Of a DNA stretch of 64,000 nucleotides, positions 1 to 13,100 are shown piece by piece (position 1 is the stretch's first letter; every line of letters begins with the position of its first letter). This DNA is from Euleptes europaea (taxonomy: Eukaryota; Chordata; Lepidosauria; Squamata; Sphaerodactylidae). The notes under the pieces were generated by a model. It saw only the letters and a list, made by a program, of their open reading frames with translations. It was not told the origin of the DNA and searched no databases. The translations under genes and the position numbers were made by a program. The stretch spans positions 7,147,206-7,211,205 of the forward strand of contig NC_079330.1 of assembly GCF_029931775.1 (NCBI RefSeq), read 5' to 3'.

Positions 1-340
1 TTTTTTTTTTTAAACATCCAGTATAGAAGAAGAAGAGTTGGTTTTTATATGCCGACTTTCTCTACCACTTAAGGAAGAACCAGACCGGCTTACAATCACC
101 TTCCTTTCCCCCTCCCCACAACAGGCACCCTGTGAAGTAGGTGGGGCTGAGAGAACTCTAAGAGAGCTGTGATTAGCCCAAGGTCACCCAGCTGGCTTCA
201 TGTGGAGGAGCAGGGAAACAAATCTAGTTCACCAGATTAGCCTCCCGACACTCACGTGGAGGAGTGGGGAATCAAACCCGGTTCTCCAGATCGGAGTCCT
301 CCACTCTAAACCACCACACCATGCAATTTGTTGGTTTTTA
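1..340 (-). repeat. S2 SINE, near full length
   Basis: Reads GAAGAAGAGTTGGTTTTTAT at about 29-48, then a conserved middle, to a tRNA-like head ending near 325 with the B-box-like segment AATCAAACCCGGTTCTCC. Minus orientation. Confidence 0.85.
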
Positions 341-1143
341 GCAAATTCTGAACTTGTAAATTAAAAAAAAATGAAATCTGGGGCCTGCACACATTACGTC
401 CTGGGTAATTTGCCTTTTTTGCTATGAACGGAGAAGAGCAAGAAGCTACGATGAGTCCCCAAAGCCCTGCCTCCAATTCCAGTAATTGGACCTTCTTCCG
501 CTAAGCATGGCACACACAGTTTCAAGAACATCTAGGCAGCGATGAGCACTAGAAAATGCCTTCTGGAAATTAAGTGCCCCCCATTTTCCTGCAAAGGCAT
601 CCCAGCAGCAGCCCTGGAAAAAAAAAAACTCCTCTACAGAGGCATAAATGAAGCCCTTTTCATAAACGTATCAAAATCTTTTCCCAGGGGGAAAGATATA
701 TGTTTAAAAAGTTGCCGTTGCTTTTGGTTTAGATCACGTAACCTTTTAGAACATGGTACAGTCAGTCGAGAGTGATTTGGCCTCAGTCCGTTGCAAATAA
801 TTGCCGGCAGGAGACATGGGTTTAATTCAGCCCTGCTCTTTCTAAAGCAGGAGTTTTTTTCCAGACCAGCTCTCTATGTATAATAAAAGCCAATGGCTGG
901 AAACTGCATTTCCTCTCATTAAAAAAACCTCTTACACAGACATTGTATTTCAATTTCCAGCAATGAAACTGAGAAAGGCAACCTTGGTACAGAGAATGCA
1001 TTGCTAAGAATGAGAGAGATGCAGGGAAAAAGAATTAAAGCTTTGTGCAAATAGTTGTCCTTTCCTAAATCTGATGCTTGGAGTGGGGAGGGAGGGGGAG
1101 AATCTCCTTTACATAGGATTTAAACCATTTAAAAAGTAATTTT
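341..1143. other. Intergenic DNA beyond CDK11, no gene seen
   Basis: I see no exon, RNA gene or recognisable repeat here beyond short A-rich runs. A 77-codon open frame at 542-775 has no family resemblance and no splice or promoter context. Confidence 0.5.
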
Positions 1144-1149
1144 TTTATT
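1144..1149 (-). terminator. Likely CDK11 poly(A) signal
   Basis: AATAAA on the minus strand, about 350 bases after the CDK11 stop codon. The 3' UTR would then be about 350-370 bases. Other signals further on cannot be excluded. Confidence 0.55.
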
Positions 1150-4100
1150 CTACAAATTTACAAGCGAAAGACACCGACCAAAATAAAAAGCTTTAAAAAT
1201 AAAAGGGAAAAAATAAACAGTTCCAAAACTGAACATTCAAGTTTGTTTGTTTTTCTTTAGAAGAGTCCTTGGCTTTTTTTGGATTAATTCCAGTCCGCAG
1301 AACGGAACACAGTATTGTATTCCAGACAGGCGAAGAAGCCTTCCGCTCACAGGCAATGTTCCGCAGCAAACAAAGAAGCAGGATCCAAACGGGAGGAAGG
1401 CAACAAGACCTTTTGCCAACTGCGCCGGCAAAGGGTGAAATGTTCACCGCTTTCTGCTTCCTCCGTCTCTGTCTTTGACCTGCTGCGCCTTCCGCTTAGA
1501 ACTTCAAACTGAAGCCCGGGCCGGCAGCCGACGCCCCTTGGTTTGTGGTCGTCAGGTGGAAGCCTGTATCCTTCAGATCATCGTCACCCTAAAAAAGAAA
1601 ACACACACCAACACTTGGAATGCTTTGCTAGCAGTAGGGTGCAGGATCTGTGCTCCCAAAGAGCGTTTCAAATACATTGCACGTTAGCGCATAAATCTGA
1701 ATGATGACTGGGTTCAGAAGCAACTTGCACGAGTGGGTTTGAGGGATGGAGAAGAAGAGTTGGTTTTTATATGCTGATTTTCTCTACATTTTTAAAGGAG
1801 AATCAAACAGGCGTACAATCTCCTACTAGTCACATGAACACATGAAGCTGCCTTATACTGAATCAGCCCCTTGGTCCATCAAAGTCAGTATTGTCTACTC
1901 AGACTGGCAGCGGCTCTCCAGGGTCTCAGGTAAAGGTCTTTCACATCACCTACTTGACTAGTCCCTTTAACTGGAGATGCTGGGGATTGAACCTGGGACC
2001 TTCTGTATGCCAAGCAGATGCTCTACCACTGAGCCATGGCCCCTCCCCTGATGATGCATACCTATTCTCTCCAGTATCAGAGGAGTACGCATATATTGGG
2101 TGCTGTGGAACACTGGCAAGATGGTGCTGCTGCAGTCGTCTTGTTTGTGGGCTTCCTAGAGGCACCTGGTTGGCCACTGTGTGAACAGACTGCTGGAATT
2201 GATGGGCCTTGGTCTGATCCAGCAGGGCTTTTCTTATGTTCTCCTTCCCTTCCTCTCCCCACAACAGACACCTTGTGAGGTAGGTGAGGCTGAGCGAGCT
2301 TGAAGAGAACTGCACCCCTCTTAATCACCACACCACGCTGGTGTGGCTGCAGAGTATGGCTTTAGCAGGAAAGGGGAGCCCTGCCTCAGCTGCAGAGGAG
2401 GCGTTCTTCAGGGGCAGACGCACTAGAAAAAAGACCCCCTCAACTTTTCCAATCGCACAGGGGTCTAGTTTTCTCCTCAAGCTTCTTTGCTGACCCAGAG
2501 CTATCCAACCTTGCAGCAGCGTCTTGGAAGCCCATAAAGTGATATAACACGAAGGCGACAGTTATCCCTACTCTCCTCATGTTTAAGTATACTGCCTCTG
2601 AACATAGAGGTTCCCTTTAAATCCCACCAACTGTCTCATCCCTCCATGAATTTGGAATGCTCCTTCAATCTTCCTTTAGCTTTTGAAGCAGTTAAGCTCC
2701 AGTTTATGCAGAACACTTTTCAACTGTGATTTTAATTCATTTTCATGTTTTATGTTCTATTTACTTTATAAGCCGCCCTGAGACCCGTAAGACAGAAACG
2801 CAGTTAATCGGTGCTTTAATTAAATAAATACATAAACAGCAGGCGAGGTGATAAAAGTATATGCCCGGGCTTTGATGCTTTAGGCGGCAATTGCCTCACT
2901 GAGAAGGCTTCCCCAAGGGGCAGGGAGATGGAATTCCTGAAAACTATGAAAACATACTGAAAACTAACAGCTTCATCCTGATATGCTAGTTTTCTAAGTG
3001 CAGGGAGGTTCTGAATACAGAGGTGAATTTCACTCTAGCCCTGAGCCCCTCTGCAGAAAAAAAACTCCATTGTTGTGAACTAAAGCATTCTATAAAGCAA
3101 TAGTGCCACCTGCTGGCGATCAAGGGCAGGGGACTTTTCAAGCAGGCCCCAATTTGTGACCCCACCCAACCAAAGGAGGGGGCCTGACAAAGACCCCCCC
3201 CCCATCAAAACAGGTTGTCAACCATTTGGCTCAGACGCCGCTTCAAGAATTGTTCACACGAGGTTGCAGAATCAGACGGTAAATCGGATTGGACCCATTC
3301 AGCTGCAAAGCCCATGCATGGATTTGAACTCGAGTCTTCCTGGCCCAACGCTCACATGAACACATGAAGCTGCCTTATACTGAATCAGACCCTTGGTCCA
3401 TCAAAGTCGGTTTTGTCTACTCAGACCGGCAGCGGCTCTCCAGGATCTCAGGCAGAGGTCTTTCATGTCACCTACTCACGTAGTCCCCTTAACTGGAGAT
3501 GCCAGGGATTGAACCTGGGACCTTCTGCATGCCAAGTAGAGGCTTTACCGCTGAGCCACGGCCCCTCCCCACTCTAACCTACACACTTCGCTGATTCAAC
3601 AGCCGTACAATGTTATCACTGTAAGTTTACAAACTTTTTTTTGGGGGGGGGGGAAGCGGAAATTCTCAGGATGTTCAACTACTAGACTTCACCCCCACGA
3701 GCAAAAAAAGGGCCTACCAACTGGCTGTATCCTAAGCCCCCCTCGGGAGGCCGTGGACTCGTCCCGCGCTTCACCCGCTGCTGCTCGCTTTTGGCCGGCC
3801 ACGTTGGGAACATGGACGGGTCGATCGGCAGGGGGGTCTCTTGGAAGTACTCATGCTTTAAGCCATCTTCCGAGTTGATTCTTTTGCCGGGGTAGTACGT
3901 CAGGAACCTGGAAAATGAGCCATAAGAGGGCAGAAGTGGATAGGAGCGCCAGAGAAGATACCCTCAAGGAGATGAAGAAGAAGAAGTAAAAGGTAAAGGT
4001 GTGCAAGCACTGGGTCATTCCTGACCCATGGGGTGACATCACATCCCGACGTTTCCTAGGCAGACTTTGTTTACGGGGTGGTTTGCCAGTGCCTTCCCCG

Positions 4101-7100
4101 TTCATCTTCCCTTTACCCCCAGCAAGCTGGGTACTCATTTTACCGACCTCGGAAGGATGGAAGGGCTGAGTCAACCTTGAGCCGGCTACCTGAAACCGAC
4201 TTCTGTCGGGATCTAAATCAGGTCGTGAGCAGAGCTTGGACTGCAGTACTGCAGCTTACCACTCTGCCAGGGGGCTCCTAAGAAGAAGAAGAGTTGGTTT
4301 TAAATGCCAACTTTCTCTATCACTTCAGGCAGAATCAAACTGGCTTACAATCACCTTCCCTTCCCCACAACAGACACCCTGTGAGGTAGGTGGGGCTGAG
4401 CTCTAACTGAGCTGTGACTAACCCAAGGACACCCAGCTGGCTTCGTGTGTAGGACTGGGGAAACCAATCCAGTTCACCAGAATAGCCTCCGCCGCTCATG
4501 TGGAGGAGTGGGGAATCAAACCCGGTTCTCCGGATCAGAGTCCACCGCCCCAAACCACCGCTCTTAACCACTACACCATACTGCCAACAAGGGGAGTCTC
4601 CAGCCCGGCGGTTCAATCGGCAGCGGGTCTCAGACGGTCCGTCAGCCCCGCTTTACTAGGACGAAGCCTTGCGGAGGGTTGTAAGAGCGCACAGGCTTAT
4701 CCACGCAGGGCTGTGCTGCCACAAACAATTCTTATCCAACTAAAATTTGCTCATCGGACTGAACGGCAGCAGGCACCTCGGGGGGAAGAACGCTGAGCAA
4801 GAGTTGAGTCAGACGCCCCAGATGATTCTGCAAAGTGTTCACTTAGCACGATTTCACGCACCATTTTCACGCCCTCGCGACAGATTCTCGTGCGACAGCA
4901 TGTTGGGGGGGGGGGGGGACCATCAATGGAAAATATTTTTCCAAGATGGCCAAGAATTGTGCGCATGCTCCGGCGTAGCCCTGTTGACTCCAGCAGCACT
5001 ATTTGGGTGTGTACGATAAAAATCTCAGGAGAGATCACTGAAAACCTGTCGCTACTGGTGCAGGGTGAAATCTCCTGGGTAATAAGCCAGGAGAACAAGG
5101 AGTTGGTTTTTATATGCCAACTTTCTCTACCACTTAAGGCAGAATCAAACCGGCTTACAATCCCCTCCCCCTCCCCACAGCAGACAACCTGTGCTGTAGG
5201 TGGGGCTGTGACTAGCCCAAGGTAACCCAAGCTGGCTTCGTGTGTAGGAGCAGGGAAAACAAGCCGGTTCGCCAGATTAGCCTTGGCTGCTCATGTGAAG
5301 GAGTGGGGAATCAAACCCAGTTCTCCAGATCAGAGTCCATCGCTCCAAACCACTGCTCTTAACCACTACACCATGATGGCGTAACTCTGGCCTAAAGGAA
5401 ATGAATTTGAAATCCTGCATAAAAGTAACCCCCCTGAAAACAGAGAGCTATCAAAGGCAGCCTAGGCTGGTCTTCTCTGGAGTCTCTGGGTCCATTCCGG
5501 AGATGCCACTACCCGAGATCATTCCTAACCAGAAAAGCCAGGGATGGAACACCATCCCTTCTGCCTGCAAAGCAGGAACTGCACCACTGACCTAAGGAGG
5601 CTGCACAAAAAGAACCCGATGGAGCTGCTTTATATAGAACCAGAGCTCTGGCCCACCTGGCCTAATATCATCTACTATGACGGTCATCAGCTCCCCCAGG
5701 ATCTCAAGCAGACTGCCCCAGACTGACTCAAGGTCCCTTTTCCTTAAGAGTCAACCTGGGCTCTCCTGAACACAAAGCATGTTTTCTCCTAGCTCGCTAC
5801 AGCCTCTCAGAGATGGTCACCAGCATGGTGTCGTGGTTGAGAGCGGCAGACTCTAACCTGAAGAACTGGGTTTGCTTCCCCACTCCTCTACATGAGCGAT
5901 GGACTCTAATCTGGTGAACTGGGTTCGATTCCCCGCTCCTCCACATGAAGAATGCTGGGTGACCTTGGGCCAGTCACAGTTCTTTTCGAACTCTCTCAGC
6001 CCCACCTACTTCACAAGGTGTCTGTTGTGGGGAGGGAGGTAACTGGCCCAAGGCCATCTAGCCAGCTTCAGGATCAGGGATGGGTGGGGTTTGAACCTGG
6101 ATGCCATGCAGCACCATAGGCTCTGTTCTCTAATTGACTCTTTCAACTCTTCTCCCTCCCTTCCCCCACTCCCTAACAGGGGGCTACTCACTTGTTCATT
6201 AGATCAAATCCCTGGTCGGAGAGCAGCGCCCCGAACCTCTTGCGGAGGTTGTTGTATGGGTACTCCGTGAAGGTCATCTTCTTGACTGCTGGCAGCTCGT
6301 TGTACCCAGGCCAGATCTTCTCGCTTGGGGTGCCCAGGTCCTTCAGAGGAAAAGGAAAGGCTTTAAAAACGAGGACTTCCCCCATTTCAAGGCACCTTGG
6401 GTAATTCACCATGTGAGTTTTAGTAGGGCAATTGAATGCAGAGTACTGTAAAAAGTTAGGCTAGGCCAGCAATGTGTGTAAATGCATGCCAAATGCTGTG
6501 AACGCACCATGCAAACCTGCTAAATTATTAAGCACCCTCTCCCCCGGATCAAATTATCACCAAAAGGTGGTTAACCACGGAAGAAACATGGGTCCTGGTC
6601 GTCTTTTGGTGGCGGAGCAGTGAAACAACATTCTGGGAGGGGTGATATTAAACCCCTCGTGCCACTGTCCTTAGCGGGGCTTGCGGTGAGCCCAGGGGAA
6701 ACAGCACCCTCCCCCGGTCTGCTTTTTTGAAACCTTGGAGATTATAGTCACTATAATCCTCCCTGTTGATCACACCCAGCATGGCAACCTCCTTAGGGGA
6801 CCTACTTTTTCTGACTTCACACCATAACGCGCACATGCGTGGATAAGGAAATAATAAATGCCCCCTGGCTTTCTTCCCTTTAAATCAGCATAGGAAGCCA
6901 AAAAGAAATCAACATAACATCACATATCAACACTGCATGAAGTTATTTTGTTAAATTGCAGGCTGGGACAAATCAAAGTGCCAAACTGTGTAGATACACC
7001 ATGCAATGAAATTGACAAGCCCGAAATCTCTATTGCGGCTGAAACCAATTAAAGTCCCAATATATGAGGATACATCATGCAGAGAAATTGACATGAGCGA

Positions 7101-10100
7101 AATCTCTGTATTGCATTCGTAGCTTCGTGGCTTTCTTCAGCATTGGTTATTGACAGTGCTATATTTACTCGAAGGTTCAAGCCAAGGATGGTTATCTTTA
7201 ACTAGGGTTTGCCACCAGCTTCAAGCACTGATTTATTTTAAAAAAAAACCACGAACCAGGGTTAGAACCCATGTTTAGTGCTTTTAAAAAAGAGAGACAG
7301 GAAAAGAGAGGAGAGGAATTCAAGAGGGTGAATTCACGAGTAAAGGAATACCACAAGCGCTTGAAAGCTTTACCTTGAAAACTTTGTTAATTTGGTCTAT
7401 TTCTGACTTCCCTGGAAAGAGCGGCTTCTGGGTTAGGAGTTCTCCAAATATACAACCCACGGACCACATGTCGATGGCTGTGGAATATTCCTGACAAAAA
7501 GATGGGGGGGGGGGGGGAGAGCAAAGATTTAGTTACTGTACCTTGGGGAGAAGGAGAGAGAAAAAGCAATAAACAGCTAGCTTATTAGCCACGGTTGCAT
7601 CAGCTAAGTTTAACCTGGAATGCAAACTGATTTAATTTTACAATTAAATCAGTTCAGACTCTGTTTGCACAGACCCCCAACCATGGGTAGCTTTAAACCA
7701 ATGTTGCACCCTGCTGGAAAAGGAAACAGAGAGGGGCTTTCAGATAGAAGAGAAGGAAAGAGCCTAAAGGGCACTTTCATTTTTTAAATTGTGGTTTAAG
7801 AGTCTAGCAATGTTACAACCACAGCAGCCTTTGAATTTAAGGGAACTGCACTTAAATGCAAAGGAAAGCGGAAGAATCTTTGCCACCAAGTTAACAATGG
7901 ATGCAAAGATCCCTGCGGTTTACAATCTAATCAGAAGAGTAATCTGCGCATGTGATGCGCTCAATCGCTTAGAGCATTCAGCCCCAAAAGTATTTTTTTT
8001 AAAAAGAAAGGAATAATGAAGAAGTGCCTTTTTAGCTCCCAGGCAGGAGTGAATATAAAAGTTACTCACCTTGGCTCCAAGTAGGAGCTCTGGAGCCCTG
8101 TACCACAACGTCACAACTACGGGTGTGTACGGTTTCAGAGGTGACCCGTATTCGCGGGCCAAACCAAAGTCTCCAACCTAAAGCAAGAGGGAATATAAGA
8201 ACACAGAAGTTACTCGGCTGGGTTGGTCCAAAGGTCCACCCTGTTTATTAGCTTTATTTTGACAGCCAGCTGCCTTTGGGAACTCACAAGCAAGGCATAA
8301 AAGCCAGGAAAAATCAAATGAAACCCTATTTCTTGCTCTTTATGTATATAGAAGAAGGAGAAGGAGTTGGTTTTTATATGCCAACTGTCTCTACCACTTA
8401 AGGCAGTATCAAACCGGCTTACAATCACCTTCCCTTCTCCTCCCCACAACAGACAACCTGTGTGGTAGGTGGGGCTGAGAGAGCTCTAAGAGCTGTGACT
8501 TGCCCAAGGTCACCCAGCTGGCTTCGTGTGTAGGAGTGGGGAAACAAATCCAGTTCACTAGATTAGCCTCCGTCGCTCATGTGGAGGAGTGGGGAATCAA
8601 ACTCGGTTCTCCAGATCAGATTCCACCACTCCAAACCACCGCTCTTAACCATTGCATCATGCAAGCTTCTGCAGCACATGCCCACTAAGGCACATGAACA
8701 GGACAACTGCCCGGTGGGATTCAATCAGGGTTCTACCAAGCCCAGCATCCTGTTTCCATCAGGGGGGAGCAGTCAAGTGCCTCTGAATCGGCTTCCCGTT
8801 GCCAGGTTCTAAGCACCTGGGACTCAGGTATGCCTCCTCGAAGACAGAAACTCCCTTTAGCTATTGTGGATACTTCTCCATGAGTTTGTCCAACATATTC
8901 CTTAAAGCCAGCAAACCTTGAGGTAGTGGGTTTTACAATTAAATCATGCATTGAATGAGCAGCGACAAGGAAGCATGGTTGGAGGGAGAGTTCAACTGTA
9001 GATGCTCATGCAAACTGTCTCTGAACAAGCTCACGGAACAGTCATAAATCCCCCATAAAACTCCACGCTGTTTCTCCATCTTACTCTTAAGGACCCGACC
9101 GCCAACCCCTGGCTGAATCTGTTAGCGGAAAAACTAAAAGTACTGGGACTCCCAATCTCTGCTCCCTCTGACAACCTGGTTCCATTTCATTTAGTGGCAA
9201 TCTTGAAGAGATTGAAGGAGTTAGATTGGGCCAGTACAGTTGGGAGGGCCAGACGTACTTGCTTCGGTCTGGTCTTGGGACTCCCCCCACCAGAGAAACT
9301 TCCAGAGTTCCACTTTACGGTTTCAATCTTCTCACATTGTCGGGCTCTCCTTTTAGCTTGTTTAAATGCCTTTCCATCCATGGTCATGTTGGGCAGATAT
9401 ACCGGGATACCTTTTCCGGACCGTCTCTGCCCATGTAACACGGGCGAAACTGAAACGCTGGACCGTCTGATGCTCCGCTGTCCTCGCTGGTCTCAAGATA
9501 GAAATGCTCTTATTGCTCCAATCCTCACCAGCTTGAACCTCCCTCTACATGCCTGGGTGTTGCCTTTTTTGCTTGGCGACTCAACTAATAGTGCAGCCAC
9601 ATCGAATGTTGCCCGCTTTTTGGCCAGAGTGGCTGCTCTTAAGAAGAAAGAACTCTCAACGCCTACCTCTGGCAATTTTTAGTCAGTTCGCTCCGCCCCC
9701 AGTTTATTTTAGTTAGGATTTTTACTTATTAGGCTGACGCCTAATTTTTAGCATTGTTAACTTAAGATTGTATTATCTTTATTATGTTTACTATGTATTA
9801 TGCTTCCTATCCTCCCTCGTCTTCTCCTCCCTTGGTCAAAGACTGCGGTCATAGACCTAATAATAAATTATTATTATTATAAAACTCCACGCTTCCATGA
9901 AATGCTTGTCGGCACCCCCCTCAGGGAAAGATACGCTCAAGTCCTTACTTTTAAGATGCCAGCATGGCTCAACAGCAGGTTAGAAGTCTTCAAGTCTCGG
10001 TGCAGAATCCAGTTGTCGTGAAGGTGCTTGACTCCCCGTAACAGTTGAATCATCAGTGTTTTCACTTCGCCTGAAACAAACCAGCAGAGGATCACGGGAG

Positions 10101-13100
10101 GGTGGGTGAGAAGCCAAGTTCTGCTAGCCCACCCCACCCCATTCTGGCAGGGCGAATTCACCGAGCGTTCAGATGCCGAGAAACCATCTCACCTGGCAAG
10201 AAGGGCTGCTTCATCGTTTCCATGAGGCTCTTGAGGTCGTGCTCTACATAATTCATGACAATATAGATTTTGTCCATGTTGCTGCCGACGACAATTTCCT
10301 GGAAATCAAAACAAGACGCAACAGTGATAATTTATTTACAATGTTCTGTCCTGCCCTGGGAGCCGCGGGAGTCCCTGGAGGCAGCTGACAACTCACTTGA
10401 AGCCATCAGAGAGAAAACAAACAAACAACGGCAATCCAATTCAGCTAAGGTTAACAAAACGCAATCCAGCAGATAAATCGGCATCAGGGTAAAAAAAAGC
10501 CAGTCAATCAACTTCCCGCTAAAGCCTCAGGAAACATCATTTGTACTCCGTGTCTGAAAAGATAGCACGATGGTGACTTGATAGATATAGCCGGGAAGGA
10601 TCTTCTACATTTGGGGGGGGGGGGGAAGAGAGAGAACCACAGGTCCTGTCAACCTATCCATCCGGCTTCTGTTCCAATCAACAGGACTAGAAGAAGAAGA
10701 GTTGGTTTTTATATGCCGACTTTCTCTACCACTTAAGGAAGAATCAAACCGGCTTACAATCACCTTCCCTTCCCCACAACAGACATCCCCTAAGGTAGGT
10801 GGGGCTGAGAGACTGTGACTAGCCCAAGGTCACCCAGCTGGATTTGTGTGTAGGAGTGGGGAAACAAATCCAGTTCACCAGATTAGCCTCCGCCGCTCAT
10901 GTGGAGGAGTGGGGAATCAAACCCGGTTCTCCGGATCAGACTCCACCGCTCCAAACCACCACTCTTAACCACTACACCACATTGGCTCTCTGCATTCCAT
11001 GTATCTCAGAGATCAGCTTTTCTCAGCTGTAGCGTCACAGTCAACACAATGGACAGATGGAGCTTTCCATGCACCGGCCTTCTTTCCATTACTCTGCAAA
11101 ATGCCATTTTCAAAGAACAAGACAGATACAGGTGAAGAGCAACATCACAGGCCACCGGCCTTACCCTGACGGTGACAATATTTGGGTGTTGTGCTTTCAG
11201 GATGGTGTTGATTTCCCTTAGCGAGGTTATGGGGAAACCTTCTTTCTCCTTTTCCATTTTCAGCCGCTTCAGGGCCACGATCTCATCTGGAAAGAGAGGC
11301 GGCAGCGTTATTTCTACCGCATGTGCTGCGGGCAGCCTCAACACACCCCTGCAAGGCGGGCCATCGCAACTCCCATTTTACAGAGGGAGGTGACGGGGAA
11401 CCAAGTGGCATAAAGGCTGCCAAAGAAGTCCCAGATCAATTGTATGTTGGCAGAGTATGCTAAGTCCTAAGCAGTGCAGTCTGATCCGCAGAGAAGTGGC
11501 AGACTCTCTGATTAAAGATAAAGTTAAATGTGTATTAGGGAACTACATTTCAGATACGTAAGCTGAGAGACAGAGATTGCCTCTAGCTGTCTAACTAGCT
11601 AAAGAGGGAGAGAGAGACTTCTGAGAAGGAGGAAATTAGACCTGAGAATATCAGTCTAAGGACAGACAAGAGGTGTAACAAAAGGGAGGAAAGGTCTCTA
11701 ACCTTACAGCCCTATCTAGCTGTCCACTTGCCCGCCCCCCCTGCTGGGTCTTCTCAATTCCTTTGCCCGCTAGACACCGTCACTTCCAACACTGAAATCT
11801 CAAACCCCGAAATGTGGTTTTGCCAAAGGGAGACCAACCTGTTTTTTTGTCTTTTGCTCTGTACACCACACCGTACGTTCCCTCCTCTATTCGGTTCAAG
11901 CACTGGAACTCCTCCACACTACGACAGCCCTGGAGAAAATTGCGAAGAGGGTATTCAATGGGCAGGGCTGAGGGCATTTCCGCTCCAAAGTAAAACAAAA
12001 TTCTGTAACCTCCATTGACTGCCGCCGCCGACGAGGAGTTCATTTTTATATACCAACTTCCCCTACCACTTAAAGGAGAATCAAACCAGCTTACAATCAC
12101 CTTCCCTTCCCTTCCCCACAACAGACACCCTGTGAGGTAAGTGGGGCTGAGAGAAGAAGAAGAGTTGGTTTTTATATGCCAACTCTCTTTCACTTAAGGA
12201 AGAATCAAACCGGCTTAAAATCACCTTCCCCTCCCCACAACAGGCACCCTGTGAGGTAGGTGGGGCTGAGAGAGTGTGACTGGCCCACGGTCACCCAGCT
12301 GGCTTCATATGTAGGAGTGGGGAAACAAATCCAGTTCACCAGATTAGCAACTGAGTGACATTTAAGTCATATCCAGCCCTCGTAAAAATTGAGTTTGACA
12401 CCCCTGCAAGAGACTGACAGTTATTCCTTCCAGAAGGGACCACACCATCTCCTATGACAACCCCTTTCTATTTTGCCATTTATCTTTTTCCACCGCCCCA
12501 TCACAGACCCCTTTGTGCACAGAGGTGGGATGTCCACTGTATTCCATGAAGCTGCCTAATACTGAATCAGACCCTTGGTCCATCAAAGTCAGTATTGTCT
12601 ACTCAGACCAGCAGCAGCTCTTGAGGGTCTCAGGCAGAGGTCTTTCACATCACCTACTTGCCTAGTCCCTTGAGAGCCAGCGTGGTGTAGTGGTGAAGAG
12701 CGGTGGTTTGGAGTGGTGGACTCTAATCTGGAGAACCAGGTTTCATTCCCCACTCCTCTACATGAGTGGCGGACGCTAATCTGATGAACCGGGTCGGTTT
12801 CCCCACTCCTACACATGAAACCTGCTGGATGACGTTGGGCTAGTCACAGCTCTCTTAGAGCTCTCTCACCCCCACCTACCTCACCAACCAACCAAAGGAA
12901 GAAGGGGTGAACTCTCTTGCAAGGGATGTCTCGCAACAGGTTCTCGGTCCTTTGTTGATAGCTCCGCTGGCTATGGGCAGAGACAAGCAAAAGTTCCTCC
13001 CCCCTCACCTGAAGGGCAGGAAGGTACTTGGGAAGCTCTTGCTTCAGCTCCACGGGTGACGACACAGGCGAATCGGGGAGGTAGTCTCCTTCCGTCATGG

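Noticed and set aside
9187-9682. 162-codon plus-strand frame as a host gene
   Set aside because: The Cys-rich C-terminal motif and AT-rich tail identify a LINE fragment.
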